This document shows, piece by piece, positions 21,222 through 32,977 of a stretch of DNA of 64,000 nt. Origin of the DNA: Clavaria fumosa (lineage: Eukaryota > Basidiomycota > Agaricomycetes > Agaricales > Clavariaceae); assembly GCA_951802425.1 (NCBI GenBank), contig OX637798.1:1364001-1428000 (forward strand), read 5' to 3'. Both the position numbers and the translations under genes were made by a program. Position 1 is the stretch's first letter, and every line of letters starts with the position of its first letter. The notes below the pieces were generated by a model. That model saw only the letters and a list, made by a program, of their open reading frames with translations, had not been told where the DNA came from and ran no database searches.

Positions 21222-22780
21222 AACAGCTTTCGCTTATCTGCAGGAGCTTGTGCGGAACGGGCCAAATCAGTATCCCGGTGCACGCTACGTCGTGAGGGAT
21301 ACTGGAGAGCGATAGATGTTCAATACAATAAGCGGGCGGATGCGTTTCTTCAGTACGGCTGGATTGTCGAGCAACGTCTCAAGGATGGAGAGTGAGTACC
21401 ATTTGTCTCGTCTTTATAATAATTGTCGACTGGCAGCCTAGTCTACACAAGATGATTGAAAACGGTGCCATCATCTTTGGCATTATGGATAAAAAGACTG
21501 GGTACTGCGCAGGGCGGCCTGATCCACGTCACGTTCCGCGAGAAAGGTCCCGATATCACCAAGCAGCTGTTCAACAGCATTCAGATGATCGTAAATTTCT
21601 GGCTTTTTCATAATGGTTTCAGTATAGGGATCGGCCGATAATCGCACCATGCAGTTCATCACCGAAACCATCACAGAATGCAAGAAGCGGGTCGCGGACA
21701 TCATCGAGCTGGCGTCCCAGGGCAAGCTCCAGCCGAAGCCAGGAATGACCATTCGTGAATCGTTCGAGTCCCAGGTGACGGTCCAACTCAATCAGACGCG
21801 CGGCACGTCGGGTCAATTTGCACAGGAGAACCTGAAGCCAGACAATAACGTCAAGCAGATAGTGACCGCTGGATCCAAGGATACTTTCATCAACATCTCG
21901 CAGATGTCGGTTTGCGTTGGCCAGCAGATTGTGGAAGGCTGTCGCATCCCGTTTGGATTTCAGCATAGGACGCTGCCCCACTTCACGAAGGACGACTTCG
22001 ATCCTGAGGCGCGGGGCCTCGTCAAGAATTCATATCTTCGAGGTCTGACTCCTCAGGAATTCTTTTTCCATGTCATAGCCGGTCGCAAAGGTCTCGATTG
22101 ACACAGCTGTCAAGACGGCAGAAACGGGCTACATTCAGCGCTGGTTGGTAAAGGATCTCGAAGATCTGATGGTTTGCTACGACGGAACCGTCCGCAATTC
22201 TCTCGGCGACCTCATCCAATTTGTGTATGGTGAAGACGGGATGGGTATGGCTACAGCGACAAAGCGTTTGAGCGCGCGTATCGTGCTGACGTCACTGACC
22301 CCACTCGTGGATCTCCCCCTGGCGTGTTGCAAGTCGGGCTTGAGCTCCCTCGAGCTTCAAGCGAAGGTCGATGAGGAGTATAATCACCGTGAGGACCGCA
22401 GAGTCCTGCGCGAATTCATCTTCTCTCGCACGGACCCTGCAGAGCAGCACAGCTTACCCGTCAACCTTAGCCGTATCGCCCAAAACGCCCAGCAGGTCTT
22501 CCGCATCGACCGCAGAAAGCCTAGCGATCTCGATATAATCGACTCAGTGAAGGAGCTGTGCAAACGTCTCGTTGTCGCCCCGGGAGATGATCCGCTGAGT
22601 CGCGAAGCGCTGGACAACGCGGCGCTGATGTTCCGGATGCACCTTCGAGCCACTTTCGCAGCCCGACGTATCCTTGACGAGTTTCATCTCAACCGGGAGG
22701 CGTTGTTGGGGAGATTGAAGCCCGGTTCAACCAATCGTTGGTCAACCCAGGAGAGATGTGTGGTACGCGATATTCACAAC
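21222..22780 (+). pseudogene. captured, rearranged fragment of RPB1 (RNA polymerase II largest subunit)
   Basis: Pieces in order: [19 protein letters not shown] (21222), then RQ-type PSLHKM (about 21438), [115 protein letters not shown] (about 22060), [21 protein letters not shown], and [15 protein letters not shown] up to about 22760. PSLHKM is joined straight to IENG, so roughly 170 residues including the NADFDGD catalytic loop of normal RPB1 are missing. There are several frame changes, and an intron-like GTGAGT...GCAG remains at 21392-21438. This is clearly non-functional captured DNA. Confidence 0.85.
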
Positions 22781-23887
22781 GGCCGTCATCCACGGCTTCG
22801 GGTGCCCTCGCATTCTGCCCCACCACTGCCGCAGCCGAGCTGCATGCACACCCATGCTACTTCATACCAGATGTACTTCTGGCCTGAGGCGGTTGAGTGT
22901 CATACCCCACTGACCTCCTCATTACCCTCATGAACTGGCCCGCCTCAGTGCAGTTGAGCCCGAGGGAAGGTAGGAAGATGAGGCGCCCACAGTGAGCAGA
23001 GCTGCGAGTGGGATCAGGAAAGGCGGCCAGCGAGTATCCGCAGCAATATGCTTTCAGTGCGTGCTCCCTTGCGTCCCATGCTCTGCAAAGCCCTAAGCCA
23101 TCACCACGCGTGTCTCACTCGTGCCCATTGGGATTCGAAGCTGTTGAGCAGACTTTCTGCTCCCCCGGCCCTGTCCACGCACCCCTCTACATCATGCGGC
23201 AAGACTAGGTACGATCCTCGACATGACAGGGATCAGTGTGATATTGAGCGCGACTTCGACATGGAGTATCCACATGAATCCCGTGGCGCCTTCGCAACCG
23301 GCTCGTCTTCCACATCCTCCCATACAGGTCATCATATTCCACCTGTATGGGTACTCAGCAGCGACCCGCAACCCAGCTTCGAGAGCCTGTGACCCAGAAT
23401 CGACGGAGTGCGAGGCAGAAGTGCGGGCGCACGTGCTGCGGGAACGTCATAAGTCACATCATTCCTTAGCCGAAGGGTCCCCACCACCTCGGGGGGTGAA
23501 GATAGCGTGCTGAGGACGCGTTTCAAACAATCGTGCAGTGGGGTCATGGCAGATCACAGGCGGGCGGTAAGCGCGAGACGGAGGACAAGGTGCGATATAA
23601 TATCGCTGCCAGACCTGTTACTGTTTTATCTATGGTGCAGACAGAAGAGACGACATTGGGCTTGGGTACTGCTGGTCATTATCAATAAAATCAGCCTTGA
23701 CAATGTGCACCGAGCCGGTTTCACATGATACATATTGGTGTCACCCAGTCCCCGCCCTTTCTAGCAGCAGCTCTCACTCAAACTCTCCGTGAATCAAAGC
23801 ATTGGGTATATATTTTCCTGACAATATAGTAGACAGAACAAATGATTACGCATTCCCAGTGTGAGAGAAAGACGGAATTTTATGTAG
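22781..23887. other. unassigned interior of Tc1-type element
   Basis: About 1.1 kb between the RPB1 fragment and the accessory gene. Frames are short and interrupted and none is recognised. It could be further captured host DNA too degraded to name. Confidence 0.4.
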
Positions 23888-25558
23888 CTAGGTGCGAGCC
23901 TTCTTCTGTTTCTCCATGGCCGATGCGTCTTCTTTTGCAAAGCGCAAGATGCGTGAAGCCATCCCAAACTCCATCCCACTGACTTGTGCCAGCTCGCTGC
24001 CTGTGAGGGGAATGATATCTTCAATTGTGAATAACTTGTGGACATGCACGAGAGTGCCAGCGTATTGCAAGAAATCCTCTTTGTGCTTATTGCGGACAGG
24101 GTGCTCCTGGATTGCGTTAAGCCACTCCTCCAGATCTGGATAGTCGACAGTAATGTCACTTGAGGTGCGCTTCATTGGCATGGGTGATGACCAATGTGGG
24201 GGTGAAGTCGGTGATGATAACAGGTCAGGGCGAGTCGAGGAGCGATTTGCATACGGGTTGTTGCTCGCAAAGGCACCTCCCATCATCATCATCATCATTT
24301 GAGCCCAAACGGGGGGTTCTGACGATGATGCGGCCATCGTTTCGGCAGGATTGCTTGTAGGTGGTTGCGACGTTTGCCGTTTTTTGACTTGGGCCTGCCG
24401 CAGGCATTTGTCTGCGAGATTCAACTTATCCGGAGGCGTGTCGATTGTCGCAAGGCGTCTTGCCTGTATAAATGATGTTGATAATCAGGATGCGTGCAAG
24501 GAAGACCACTCACCAGCAGCGCTGCCCAAATAGTAAGATCCTCGAGGGTGTACTGGTAATGCGTGCCATTCGCCTGTATATAGCATGGCACGCTGTGCTC
24601 CTGGCACATGTGTTTCCTCTCCAGAACGTCCAGAAGCTGATGCTCTTGGTCTTGAACTGAGGGGGGGCCAGGAATGTGCTGATGCGACGATGCTGGTTTT
24701 GCCGAGTTCAATTTTTTTGCTGTGCCCTTAACATTGCAAGTGTATCAGACGTCTAATCATTATCCATGAATAAGACATACCTTTCCAGTTGCTTCGACCT
24801 CTGAAGTGTCAATTATCTGGACACTAAAGGGTTTTACCTTGCCCTTGCCACGGTTCTTTGCTTTCTGCTCGTCGATATAAGCCCAGATGTGTTCAATCAA
24901 CTTGTGGAAGCAGTCTTCATCTTCAAGAAGCTTCGCAACGGGTTTCCCTGACCTCGGGGTCTTCCAAGGAAGAATATAGCCAATCTGTGATAGACAAATC
25001 AAACTGGTTTCCATTTTGATTGCGACGCGTGATAGAAATGAGGCGAAGGTGATGTCAGACTTGACAATAAGATCGCGTGACGCATTTCTGAAAGGCACTT
25101 CAAATGTGAGGTCGATTACAGGATGATCTGCGAAGGCACAAAAACAGATGAATGATTCAAAATCTAAGTCAACATGGTAGGTGGCTCGTACCTGCAATTG
25201 TCCCATGGACTTCTTCATCAAGCACAAAATCATCACTTTCTGTATCGCTTCGAAGAGCAAGGCTTCCAGCATCTTGTGCCTTTTGGGACTCTTGTGCAAA
25301 TGTTTCTGCAATATCATGCAAGCTGACATCATTCTCAGCTTGTTCGTCCTCTTCAGGGATGTCTCTGACTCTTGGTTTATAAGGGGGGCGAGATTGAAGC
25401 TGAGGTTGGGGGCGAGGCCGAGGCTGACTTGGAGGCCGTTCATTTGCAACTGGCATAGGACCAATGGTAGGAGAGGAATCTTTTCTAGCAGTTTTCCGTT
25501 GGCCAGTGACACGCTTTGAAGCAGGGATGCGTTTCGAGGCATGTTGCTTCGAGCCCAT
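23888..25558 (-). CDS. accessory orphan protein of Tc1-type element (SAM-like C-terminus)
   Basis: Minus-strand gene, ATG at 25558 (MGSKQHASKRIPASKR), with introns near 25190-25130, 24775-24720 and 24520-24460. The N-terminus is basic and Pro/Arg-rich; an acidic stretch follows (IPEEDEQAENDVSLHD). The core reads DHPVIDLTFEVPFRNASRDL...SQIGYILPWKTPRSGKPVAKLLEDEDCFHKLIEHIW, then KNRGKGKVKPFSVQIID, MCQEHSVPCYIQANGTHY and LEDLTIWAALLARRLA. The C-terminus (DYPDLEEWLNAIQE...IPLTGSELAQVSGMEFGMASRILRFAKED) looks like a SAM-type helical bundle. I know this as a widespread uncharacterised Agaricomycete family. Its place inside the long inverted repeats, convergent with the transposase, suggests a transposition accessory, or a captured gene. 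Confidence 0.7.
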
Positions 25559-25639
25559 GGGTCGTAGGGGCAGTTGTGGCAAACGTGGTACAAGCTTATC
25601 AGCCACCAGGAAGACATTGTGCATGGTACAGCGCACAAT

Positions 25640-25966
25640 TTTCTCCACAATAAAAATATGCTGGGGCTGCCTCAACACATCCAATAGGTGCATTTTGAAG
25701 CCCAAAACCAAATGATAGAATAGATATTTGAAACGGAATTTGTCTCATATGTGAAAGCTGGCCATACAATCACATCTCCTTCATTTCTAGCTCAATTTCT
25801 ATGGAAATGGTGGGGCTGCCTAGCCCTCATCAAGCGGATTCAGGAAATGTCAATTTCGTTCTTATATCTGCAGTAGTTAGTGAGATATTCATCTCGCAAG
25901 TTGAAGGCTTGTCCAGTGCCGAATTTGGCAGATTTCAAGCTCCGCCAACTGCGCTGAAAACGGCAA
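25640..25966 (-). repeat. right long terminal inverted repeat of Tc1-type element
   Basis: Inverse of 19253-19578, ending GAAAACGGCAA next to TA. It directly precedes the accessory gene's ATG (25558) on the minus strand, so it probably supplies that gene's promoter, as the left arm does for the transposase. Confidence 0.85.
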
Positions 25967-26132
25967 TAAGACTGATTTTAAGGCAAGTTTAAGTAAAATC
26001 CATAACTCGAATAGTCTTAATCTAAGTCATGTTGCCTTAATCAAAAATGTCTGAAAATGTCTTAATCTGCTGTTTAAGACAGTTTAAGAGCAGTTTAAGT
26101 TGGATTAAGTAGTTTGACGTTTTGCTGATGCA

Positions 26133-29100
26133 TCTCGCCAATCTCCCTCGAGCACACTCTCCAACTTGCCAGTCACTGAGTTCCATACCCGTACTGTCGT
26201 GTTGTCATACCTGAAAAAGCCTCCACCATCACAAGACACAACACGACTTCCATCACTCGAGAAGGCAAATGACGTCACCCTCTTTGAATGTCCTTTGAGC
26301 ATGTGCATCAACTCGCCAGTCACTGAGTCCCACATCTGTATTGACCCGTTGGTAAAGCCAGCCATGACGCAGCTTCCATCATTTGAGAGGGCCGCGGTAG
26401 AGATGTAGATATGGTATGATTCATCAACCCCAAGTGTCAACTTGTGCTCCAACCCAGTCACCACATTGCGGACCCATACTGTGCTTGAAGATTCCACCCA
26501 AGACACGACAGTTCCGCCAATAGACAAGGCCACAGAGCTCATGGGCTCCACGCATCGTCCCATGAACGTGTCTTCCAACTTGCCTGTCAATGCATCCCAG
26601 ATTCGTACCTCCCCGTCCAATGACACAGATGCAACATGCCTTCCATCACTTGAGAAGGCCAAACAGAACACACATGATGAATGCCCTTGGATTAAGCTCC
26701 CTGACTTGCCTGTCACCGAGTTGGAGATCGGTATGTCAGACCTAGATATGACACGGCTTCCACTGCTCAAGGAGGCCATAGGGGTCACCCAATCTGAATG
26801 TCCCAGGGACATACCCTCCAACTCGCTAGACACCACATTCCAGATCCGAACAGTCCTATCAATTGACCCAGATATAACATAGCTTCCATCGCTCGAAAAG
26901 GCGATACAAGTCACTTGACCTGAATGCCCCTTGAGCACGCCCTCTGACTGGCACGTTATGGAGTTCCAGATCCGAACTGTTGCATCGACTGACCCGGACA
27001 CGACACGACTTCCATCGCTCGAAAAGGCGATGCAGGTCACAAAACTTGAATGCCCCTTGAGCACACCTGTTGACTTGCCCGTCATTGAGTTCCGGATCAG
27101 GACTGTCCCGTCTTCCAAGCCAGACATGACATGACTTCCATCACTTGAGAAAGCCACGGGGCTGAACTCTCGCTCACCAGTCTGGAGCACATACTCCAGC
27201 ACACCAGTTACGGCATTCGAGGTCCGAACCGTTCCATCATATGAACGAGACATGACACGACTTCCATCGCTTGAGAATGCCACAGAGGTAATATGACCCC
27301 ATCCCCTGAGTATGCACCCCAACTCGCCAGTTGCCGCATCCCAGATCCGGACTGTTTCGTCATCCGACGCAGACACGACACGACTTCCATCGCTTGAGAA
27401 CGCCACACAGGTCACACGCTGTTCATGTCCCTTGAGCACGGGCTCCGATTTGCCAGTCATTACATTCCAGATCTGGATTGTCGCATTGTCGGAGCCACTC
27501 ACGATGCGACTCCCATCGTTCGATAAGGCTATAGAGGTCACCCGGAAAGGTCCCTCGAGCATGCCCTCTAGTTCACCTGTCACCGCATTCCAGATCCGGA
27601 TTACACTGCGGTGACTTGTCACAATGCGGCGGTCATCCTTTGATAATGCCATGCAGTCTACTGGATAGCCGCAATGTATGACTTTCTCGCATTTGTCCCA
27701 GAAAGTATTTCGCAGCCCTAGGACAATGTTGGGTAGGCAAGACCTCCGAGCATAGTGGTCACGAAGCGCTGATTTCATCGGTATCCACACTAATGCTGAA
27801 TGGTACGTTTCAAGACAATAATCTTTGATGATGTCGAAGTTCTCAAGGACGAGCCGGCGGGCGTCCGTTGTCAGATCCTGAGGCTAGTTGATCAATATTG
27901 ATCATTCGGAGAGTAGAAATCACAAACCAGTTGATGTTCTTCCATCTTTTGTAACGACTCAATTGCAGAATTCAAATTTCCCAAAAGACTAAGACATTCA
28001 AGCCAATGCAGCAAATGACCACTCAAAAAGGCATTCAATAGAGAGTGAATATCTTCTATATCAATATCATTAGTTTGGATATGTGAGGCCCAATGTTGGC
28101 AGGCATAAGGCAGACCATTTGAGATGTGCCGAGTGATTGTGTCCGACATCAGTGTCTGGTTTGCAGGTCGACCATCCAGGTGACAAATATTCTCTCGAAG
28201 GGAAGAGTTCATGAGTCGGAGACATTGGATTGTGAGGGTCTGATGCGACATCGAGTGATCAAGGCACAGATCAGGACGACAACGTTTAGGATCTGTGAGA
28301 AAATCGGGGAAAGATGCATGGAACACAGACACGATGCCATCGGATGTTGACGGTACAGAGATTACAGAGTGCAACGAGGTCAGGGCTGTCTTGACACTCT
28401 CCATGTCCAATTCCAGCAGAGTTGCAAGGCCACAAACAGTCAATGGATTTTTGACATTGATGATTGTCTCGAGGACACGGCGAACATTGCACCCCTCAGA
28501 GGGCTCCAAATTGTCATATGCACGATCCAGTATCGTCGTGTACAAGTCATCAAGATTCTTGGTCCTTGCAGTAGATTCTGGTGCAGGGTGCGAATTGATA
28601 ATACGAGTGAGCCGTGTCCGGGGACTAGCGTTAAGCTGCCCAATGTACCGAACACCTGTTGCAGCAAAGATAAACAGTCCATCCGCTAGCTGTACAAGCT
28701 TGTTGACCTCATCCTCTGGCGGCCAACCTTGCTCGTAATCGAAAACCCTAGCAATACAAGATAGACTATCTTCCGTGTACAATCGAATGTCAGTTTGTAC
28801 GAGATCCTTGTTGATGTCATGGAGGTGTAAGGTAGAGCGTAATTCGGGAGCCCAAGACATGATAGTCTTGAGAATTAGTGGCTCTGGTCGGCTAGCAATG
28901 AAGATTTTGAGAGGGAGATGGCATGCATGATCAAAGAGAATCCCAAGGACAATTCGAATAGCGCCGTCATCCTTGCATTCATCTAGAGCATCAATGATAA
29001 CAACAAGCGCTTTGTCAATCCTTTCCATCGCCATTCGAACGGGGCCTAGGATGAGCTCCATGAACTGCCGAGCAAGAGATGCTGACGGATCTCTCTTCAA

Positions 29101-30623
29101 TACCTCTAAGAGCGCAAAAGCGATGGAGTTGTGGGATCGAGCAAGCTCATAAGCAATGGTTGGGAAAATGCGTCCGACATCATTGCAATCAGATCGTGAA
29201 CGAGAGCAGAAGAAACTGGCTCCGAGGATACCATCATCATGTAGCTGCTCGCAGAAGCTATAGGCGATAGTCGTTTTTCCGGTTCCAGCCATGCCATTCA
29301 TCCAGTAGATTTTCGGACCTGTAGTATTATGGGCCCATGTCCTGAGACCCTCCAGGACAGCTATACGAGTCCCTGTCGTGCACGCGCGGCGTTGAAGAAA
29401 TTCAGATGTTCCAGAGAATACTGTATCCGAGTCATATTTGGCGGCTTCAGCTCGTCGTAATTTTTGAAATAAAACACTCTGTTTATCACGCTTTAGAGAC
29501 AAATACACCCTTTGAGAAGAACGTAAGACGTACCGAGAGTATGTCCTCAGTATTACGTTCGGTACTTAAGCCCACATCGGTCTAGAGCCAATTTCAGTCA
29601 GTGCATTTGATGTCCACTAAGTCTTCTCACCTGGAAACTATCAAAGAGGTTGGCAATCATACGAAATGAGGCTTCAATATACCCAGCATCCCTCGATCCC
29701 TCAGCAAGGCGTCTTAGAAGTCCATGGCCTGCTCTACTCTGAATAGCCTTCGTTTGCTGATTGATCGCTCTGCATGATCCAGAATCAATAAAGCATGTAC
29801 AAGAAACCAATCGTCTCTACACACCTCACGAAATTGTCAAGGCGATGACGAAATCGAGATGAGTTTGATTCACTGCTATGCTGCTCGATCATGAAAATGA
29901 AAGCCTGAAGCTTGCGATCCATTTCGGCGAATTCTTCCTTGTTTTGAATCGCTTGCTGTGTAATTAACAATGTCAGAGAACACTGTTTCGATCAGAAATC
30001 GGGGGCTTGCGTACGTCCACGACCTCCATACAAGCGAGCAATCCGCCAACAGCTGCTCTCAAGGGAGGAAACGCACCCGCGCATTCCTTGAGCGTTTTCA
30101 GAGCAGTCTTGAACCCTTCAAACGCCACCGCACTCGCCTCCTTGGCTGTTTGGAGGCTCTTCGGGGCTGCGGGTGACTTAGTCGAGCCAACGATTGTCGC
30201 ATAGTAATTCGAGGCTGCTACTGAATCAGTCGACTCAGAAGTTGGGTTGACGTCCGACGTGAGCGCAGAGAGGGCGTTTGCTGGGGTGTCAGCAGCGACA
30301 GATGGGTGTCGAGTTGTGGGCGCTGCAGGAGATGTGACGATTGCATCGATAGAGTGTGGGCCAGGAGTTGAGTTGGTATCCGGCCCACGTGCAGAAAGAG
30401 TAATTGCTGGGACGTCAGCAGCGGTAGATGGATGTTGACGTGCAGGCGCCGTGAGCGATACAGACGATGTGGCGATCGCATTGATAGAGGCATCTGGTGC
30501 ATTAGAAGGGGAAGTCTGCGCAGACTTTTGAGAAGGTTCCTGCGATGAATCTGAATGCCTTCTGAACCGTTTAAAAACCGTTTTAAAATTGAAATGCTTG
30601 TGTGCCTCCGGTCGCCTAGACAT
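26133..30623 (-). pseudogene. NACHT-WD40 NLR-like protein, N-terminal and central part (3' end displaced by E1)
   Basis: Fungal NLR: a STAND NTPase used in self/non-self recognition. ATG at 30623; exon 1 has a Ser/Pro/Ala-rich tail, then the helical effector-side region (FEGFKTALKTLKECAGAFPPL, about 30135-30040). Exons 2-4 continue the helices. NACHT domain: Walker A GMAGTGKTT (29269-29295), Walker B VVIIDALDEC (about 28979-29005), IASRPEP (about 28900). A short intron at about 27885-27926 leads to the WD40 exon (27860-26133) with 12 repeats of the type VTCIAFSSDGSRVVSGS...VRIWN, many near-identical as in fast-evolving fungal NLRs. Coding then hits E1 at 26130, adding SAKRQTT and a stop. The missing 13th repeat and C-terminus lie at 13083-12611. 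Before insertion this was an intact gene; now the beta-propeller is truncated. Confidence 0.85.
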
Positions 30624-31322
30624 TGAGGCTCTGATCAGACAGGCGCTTGCCAGGTTGTCCGTGGCTAGCGAGTGCTGACAGCATTAGAGGTCAATGTCAC
30701 ATGACAACGACAAATCAAGCCATGACAGCCAATTTCCTCTCTCCCTTCTAATGTCAAGGCTTGGTCATCGCCACTGTCCACTTGCCCATCCACCCCTCTG
30801 CTGCCACTTGAAGAATCCATTGTCTTTTTGGTGGAATTTCAACGTCATTTTCGTTACAAGAGAATTATCTCCCATTCCAGACTTGAATACTCCGAAATTA
30901 CACGACCGTCGTCTGTCTTTCACTGTCAAACGTGCGTTCCCTGCAGACCCTGGGCCCTTGGCCAGCCAACCAAATGCCGCCTCGACACGGTTCTTGACTT
31001 GTAGCTCAAGACTAGAAAACTCTGCTCGTCCCGCGAGACGAGTATGATTCGTTCATCTGTGTCCGCAGCAAGCTACAGTCATCATGGGATCAAAACCAAA
31101 CTACAGCAGAACTGACGAACGGCCAGGTTTTGAACTTTTGAAGTTTTTAAAACGTTGAGGCACGTGATAACGCGCAACAGGTTGATGACCAGTTTCCGTG
31201 TGGTGAAATCGTGGTCGCAGAATGGCTTGAGAATGTATCTGGGCCCCGTCTCGTGCGAGTGTATCACGAGCGAATCTGAGACACAGGCACAAGCATCAGG
31301 TAGGGGCAATGGTGGGAACGTT
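30624..31322. other. NLR upstream region, no gene seen
   Basis: About 700 bases between the NLR start codon and the Copia LTR. Open frames are short and unrecognised. Presumably contains the NLR promoter; no TATA box stands out. Confidence 0.45.
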
Positions 31323-32347
31323 TGTTGGTAATCAACCGGCCACCTTACATAATCTCAGTTTCCTTATTGGTCATTACACTTTGCACTTACACAACTCAGT
31401 CCGTACTATGACTGAGCTGTGAGTGTTATTGATTTTCATCCTTTGTCTCACATTTTCTGATGTCCTAATGTAGAACAAGACTATGTTAGGTAGACTGCAA
31501 TTCAGTCCATACTACGACTGAGCTAACAAGACTACGTTAAACTTAATTTCTATAGATTATGAGATCTGTTATGCAAAACGACATGCCCGGTTCCAACTCC
31601 TCAAACAACGCTATTGCTGTACCCCAACTCTGCGACGACAGAGCGAACTGGCCAGATTATCAATGGAAAGCTAGAACGGCTATGGGCGCAAGGGGATTAA
31701 TCCGACATGTCAATGGCACTGCGAGAAAACCCATAGCTTACCCTGAAGTTAACGGGGTCCCGATGAAAAAACCGGGCCTTGAGGCTACTGACGACGATCT
31801 AGAAGAAAAAGAAAAGAGGTTAGATGAGTACGAGCAGAAGGAGTACGGTGTGCAGCATGTTATGCTCACCACCATCTCCCCTCGCCTCACTACCCTTGTC
31901 AAGTCAATGTCCGCAGGTGAGATATGGACAGCAATTCGTAACGACACTATGAAAAAAAAGTCAGCTCCATAGAGTTGACACTCGCCACAGGCTACAGACA
32001 TCAAAACTCACCTTAACGCTATGACGAAGCTCCACAAGGAACTAGAGGGTATTGGCGCATCAGTTCCAGATGAAGACTTTGGGACAATGCTGCTTACCTC
32101 GCTCCCGCCCAGCTATCGCTCACTCCTTCACACGATAACTCATGCCGCGAGCCTCTCCGGCCTCACTATCAATCCTAACAACTTGATGAGAATCGTCCTT
32201 GAAGAAGCTCGCCAGCGTGAGCTCTCTGAAAATGCGCAGAAGTCTGGTGACACAGCTCTGAATGCGAATAAAGGAAAAGGAAAGAAAAGAAAGGGAAATT
32301 CAAACTCACAGAATAAACCACCTAAGGTTCCCACAGCCGGCCTCTAG
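31323..32347 (+). mobile_element. truncated Copia element: 5' LTR and partial gag
   Basis: LTR 31323 to about 31555 (starts TGTTGGTAATCAACC), matched by an inverted copy at 42072-42302. It is followed by gag sequence 31559-32347, after which similarity to Copia stops. No protease, integrase, RT or right-hand LTR in this orientation is present, so it is a 5' fragment. Confidence 0.8.
31559..32347 (+). pseudogene. Copia gag (UBN2-type), decayed
   Basis: Starts at ATG 31559; NWPDYQWKARTAMGARGLIRHVNGTARKP is the usual gag N-terminus of fungal Copia elements, which builds the virus-like particle. A TAG and a TGA at about 31970-31980 interrupt the frame, where a deletion relative to other Copia gags is likely. 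It resumes as KELEGIGASVPDEDFGTMLLTSLPPSY and ends in a Lys-rich tail (KGKGKKRKGNSNSQ) before the stop at 32345. The zinc knuckle expected next is missing. Non-functional. Confidence 0.75.
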
Positions 32348-32534
32348 TTAGAGGGTGTGACTGATACCTGTCACACCTTCTAAGCTGAGTCATTCCTTCC
32401 AATTGCTCTTACCTGTCGGTAAATGGGTCATTAATTCGTGTTTGGACTTCGTCACCATGGCGTCGGCATGCGGCACACCAGCACACTCTCTCACGGTTGA
32501 ATGCGCTTACCAACCATCATGTGTCCTGCCCCCG

Positions 32535-32880
32535 ACATCCACGTCTCTACATCCTACATCTCTACGTCTACATCTCTACGTCTCTATACGTCTATGTCTC
32601 TACATCTCTATGTCTACATTTACATCTCTCTACATCTCCACTACGTTGTGTCTATATGTCTACGTCTCTATTACGTCTCTACATCTCTACATCTATGTCT
32701 CTACGTCTCTATGTCTCTACGTCTACATCTCTACATCTCTACATCTCTACGTCTCTATGTTTCTGCATCTACATCTCTCATCATTTTGTTTACATCTTGT
32801 GCATGTATGCCTGCACCTTTACATCTGCGTCTACATGTATGTCTCCGTCTATGCCTATGTCTCATGCATCTACATGATCT
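32535..32880. repeat. TCTACRTC-type pyrimidine-rich minisatellite
   Basis: Irregular arrays of CTCTACATCTCTACGTC-like units over about 340 bases. Several frames stay open because of the composition and give Thr/Ser/Leu/Tyr-rich products, which I do not accept as genes. The rest of 32348-32977 holds nothing recognisable. Confidence 0.75.
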
Positions 32881-32977
32881 CGTATGTCGCAACCATTATG
32901 AAAATATTTTTCGCAACAAAGAATGAAAGCGACAATCCATATATTTCAAGTAGAGTTCTGTTGTACTTCTATCCCGG

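Larger units (their letters stand above)
19253..25966 (+). mobile_element. Tc1/mariner-type element with long TIRs, 6.7 kb
   Basis: Begins TTGCCGTTTTCAG at 19253 and ends CTGAAAACGGCAA at 25966, flanked by TA on both sides (19251-19252 and 25967-25968), the Tc1 target signature. Inverted repeats extend about 325 bases. Inside are a DD34E transposase (plus, 19632-20816), a block of broken host-gene fragments (about 20880-22780), about 1.1 kb of unassigned DNA and a convergent accessory gene (minus, 23888-25558). Most Tc1 elements are 1.3-2.5 kb with one gene, so this layout is unusual. Confidence 0.85.
13086..26130. mobile_element. E1: CATCAG-ended trinucleotide-rich element in the NLR gene, with nested hAT and Tc1
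   Basis: Left end starts CATCAGCAAAACGTCAAA (13086); the right end is its inverse, finishing TTTGACGTTTTGCTGATG at 26130. The first 18 bases match perfectly, then 5 of the next 7. Flanking CA occurs at 13084-13085 and 26131-26132, a probable 2-bp target duplication. Without the nested hAT (14505-18954) and Tc1 element (19253-25966) E1 is about 1.9 kb. Its subterminal regions are rich in CTTAA/CTTAG-type motifs, and its core is made of CTG/CCG and then CAG/CGG blocks around a palindrome. No transposase of its own is seen, so it would be non-autonomous. It belongs with E2 and E3 further right. Confidence 0.75.

Noticed and set aside
20880..22780. Functional RPB1 or CYC8 gene
   Set aside because: Frame changes, internal deletion of the catalytic loop and fusion of two unrelated genes inside a transposon exclude function.
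13086..26130. A Starship-like giant cargo element
   Set aside because: No tyrosine recombinase gene at an end; the 13 kb are explained by a small element with two nested DNA transposons.
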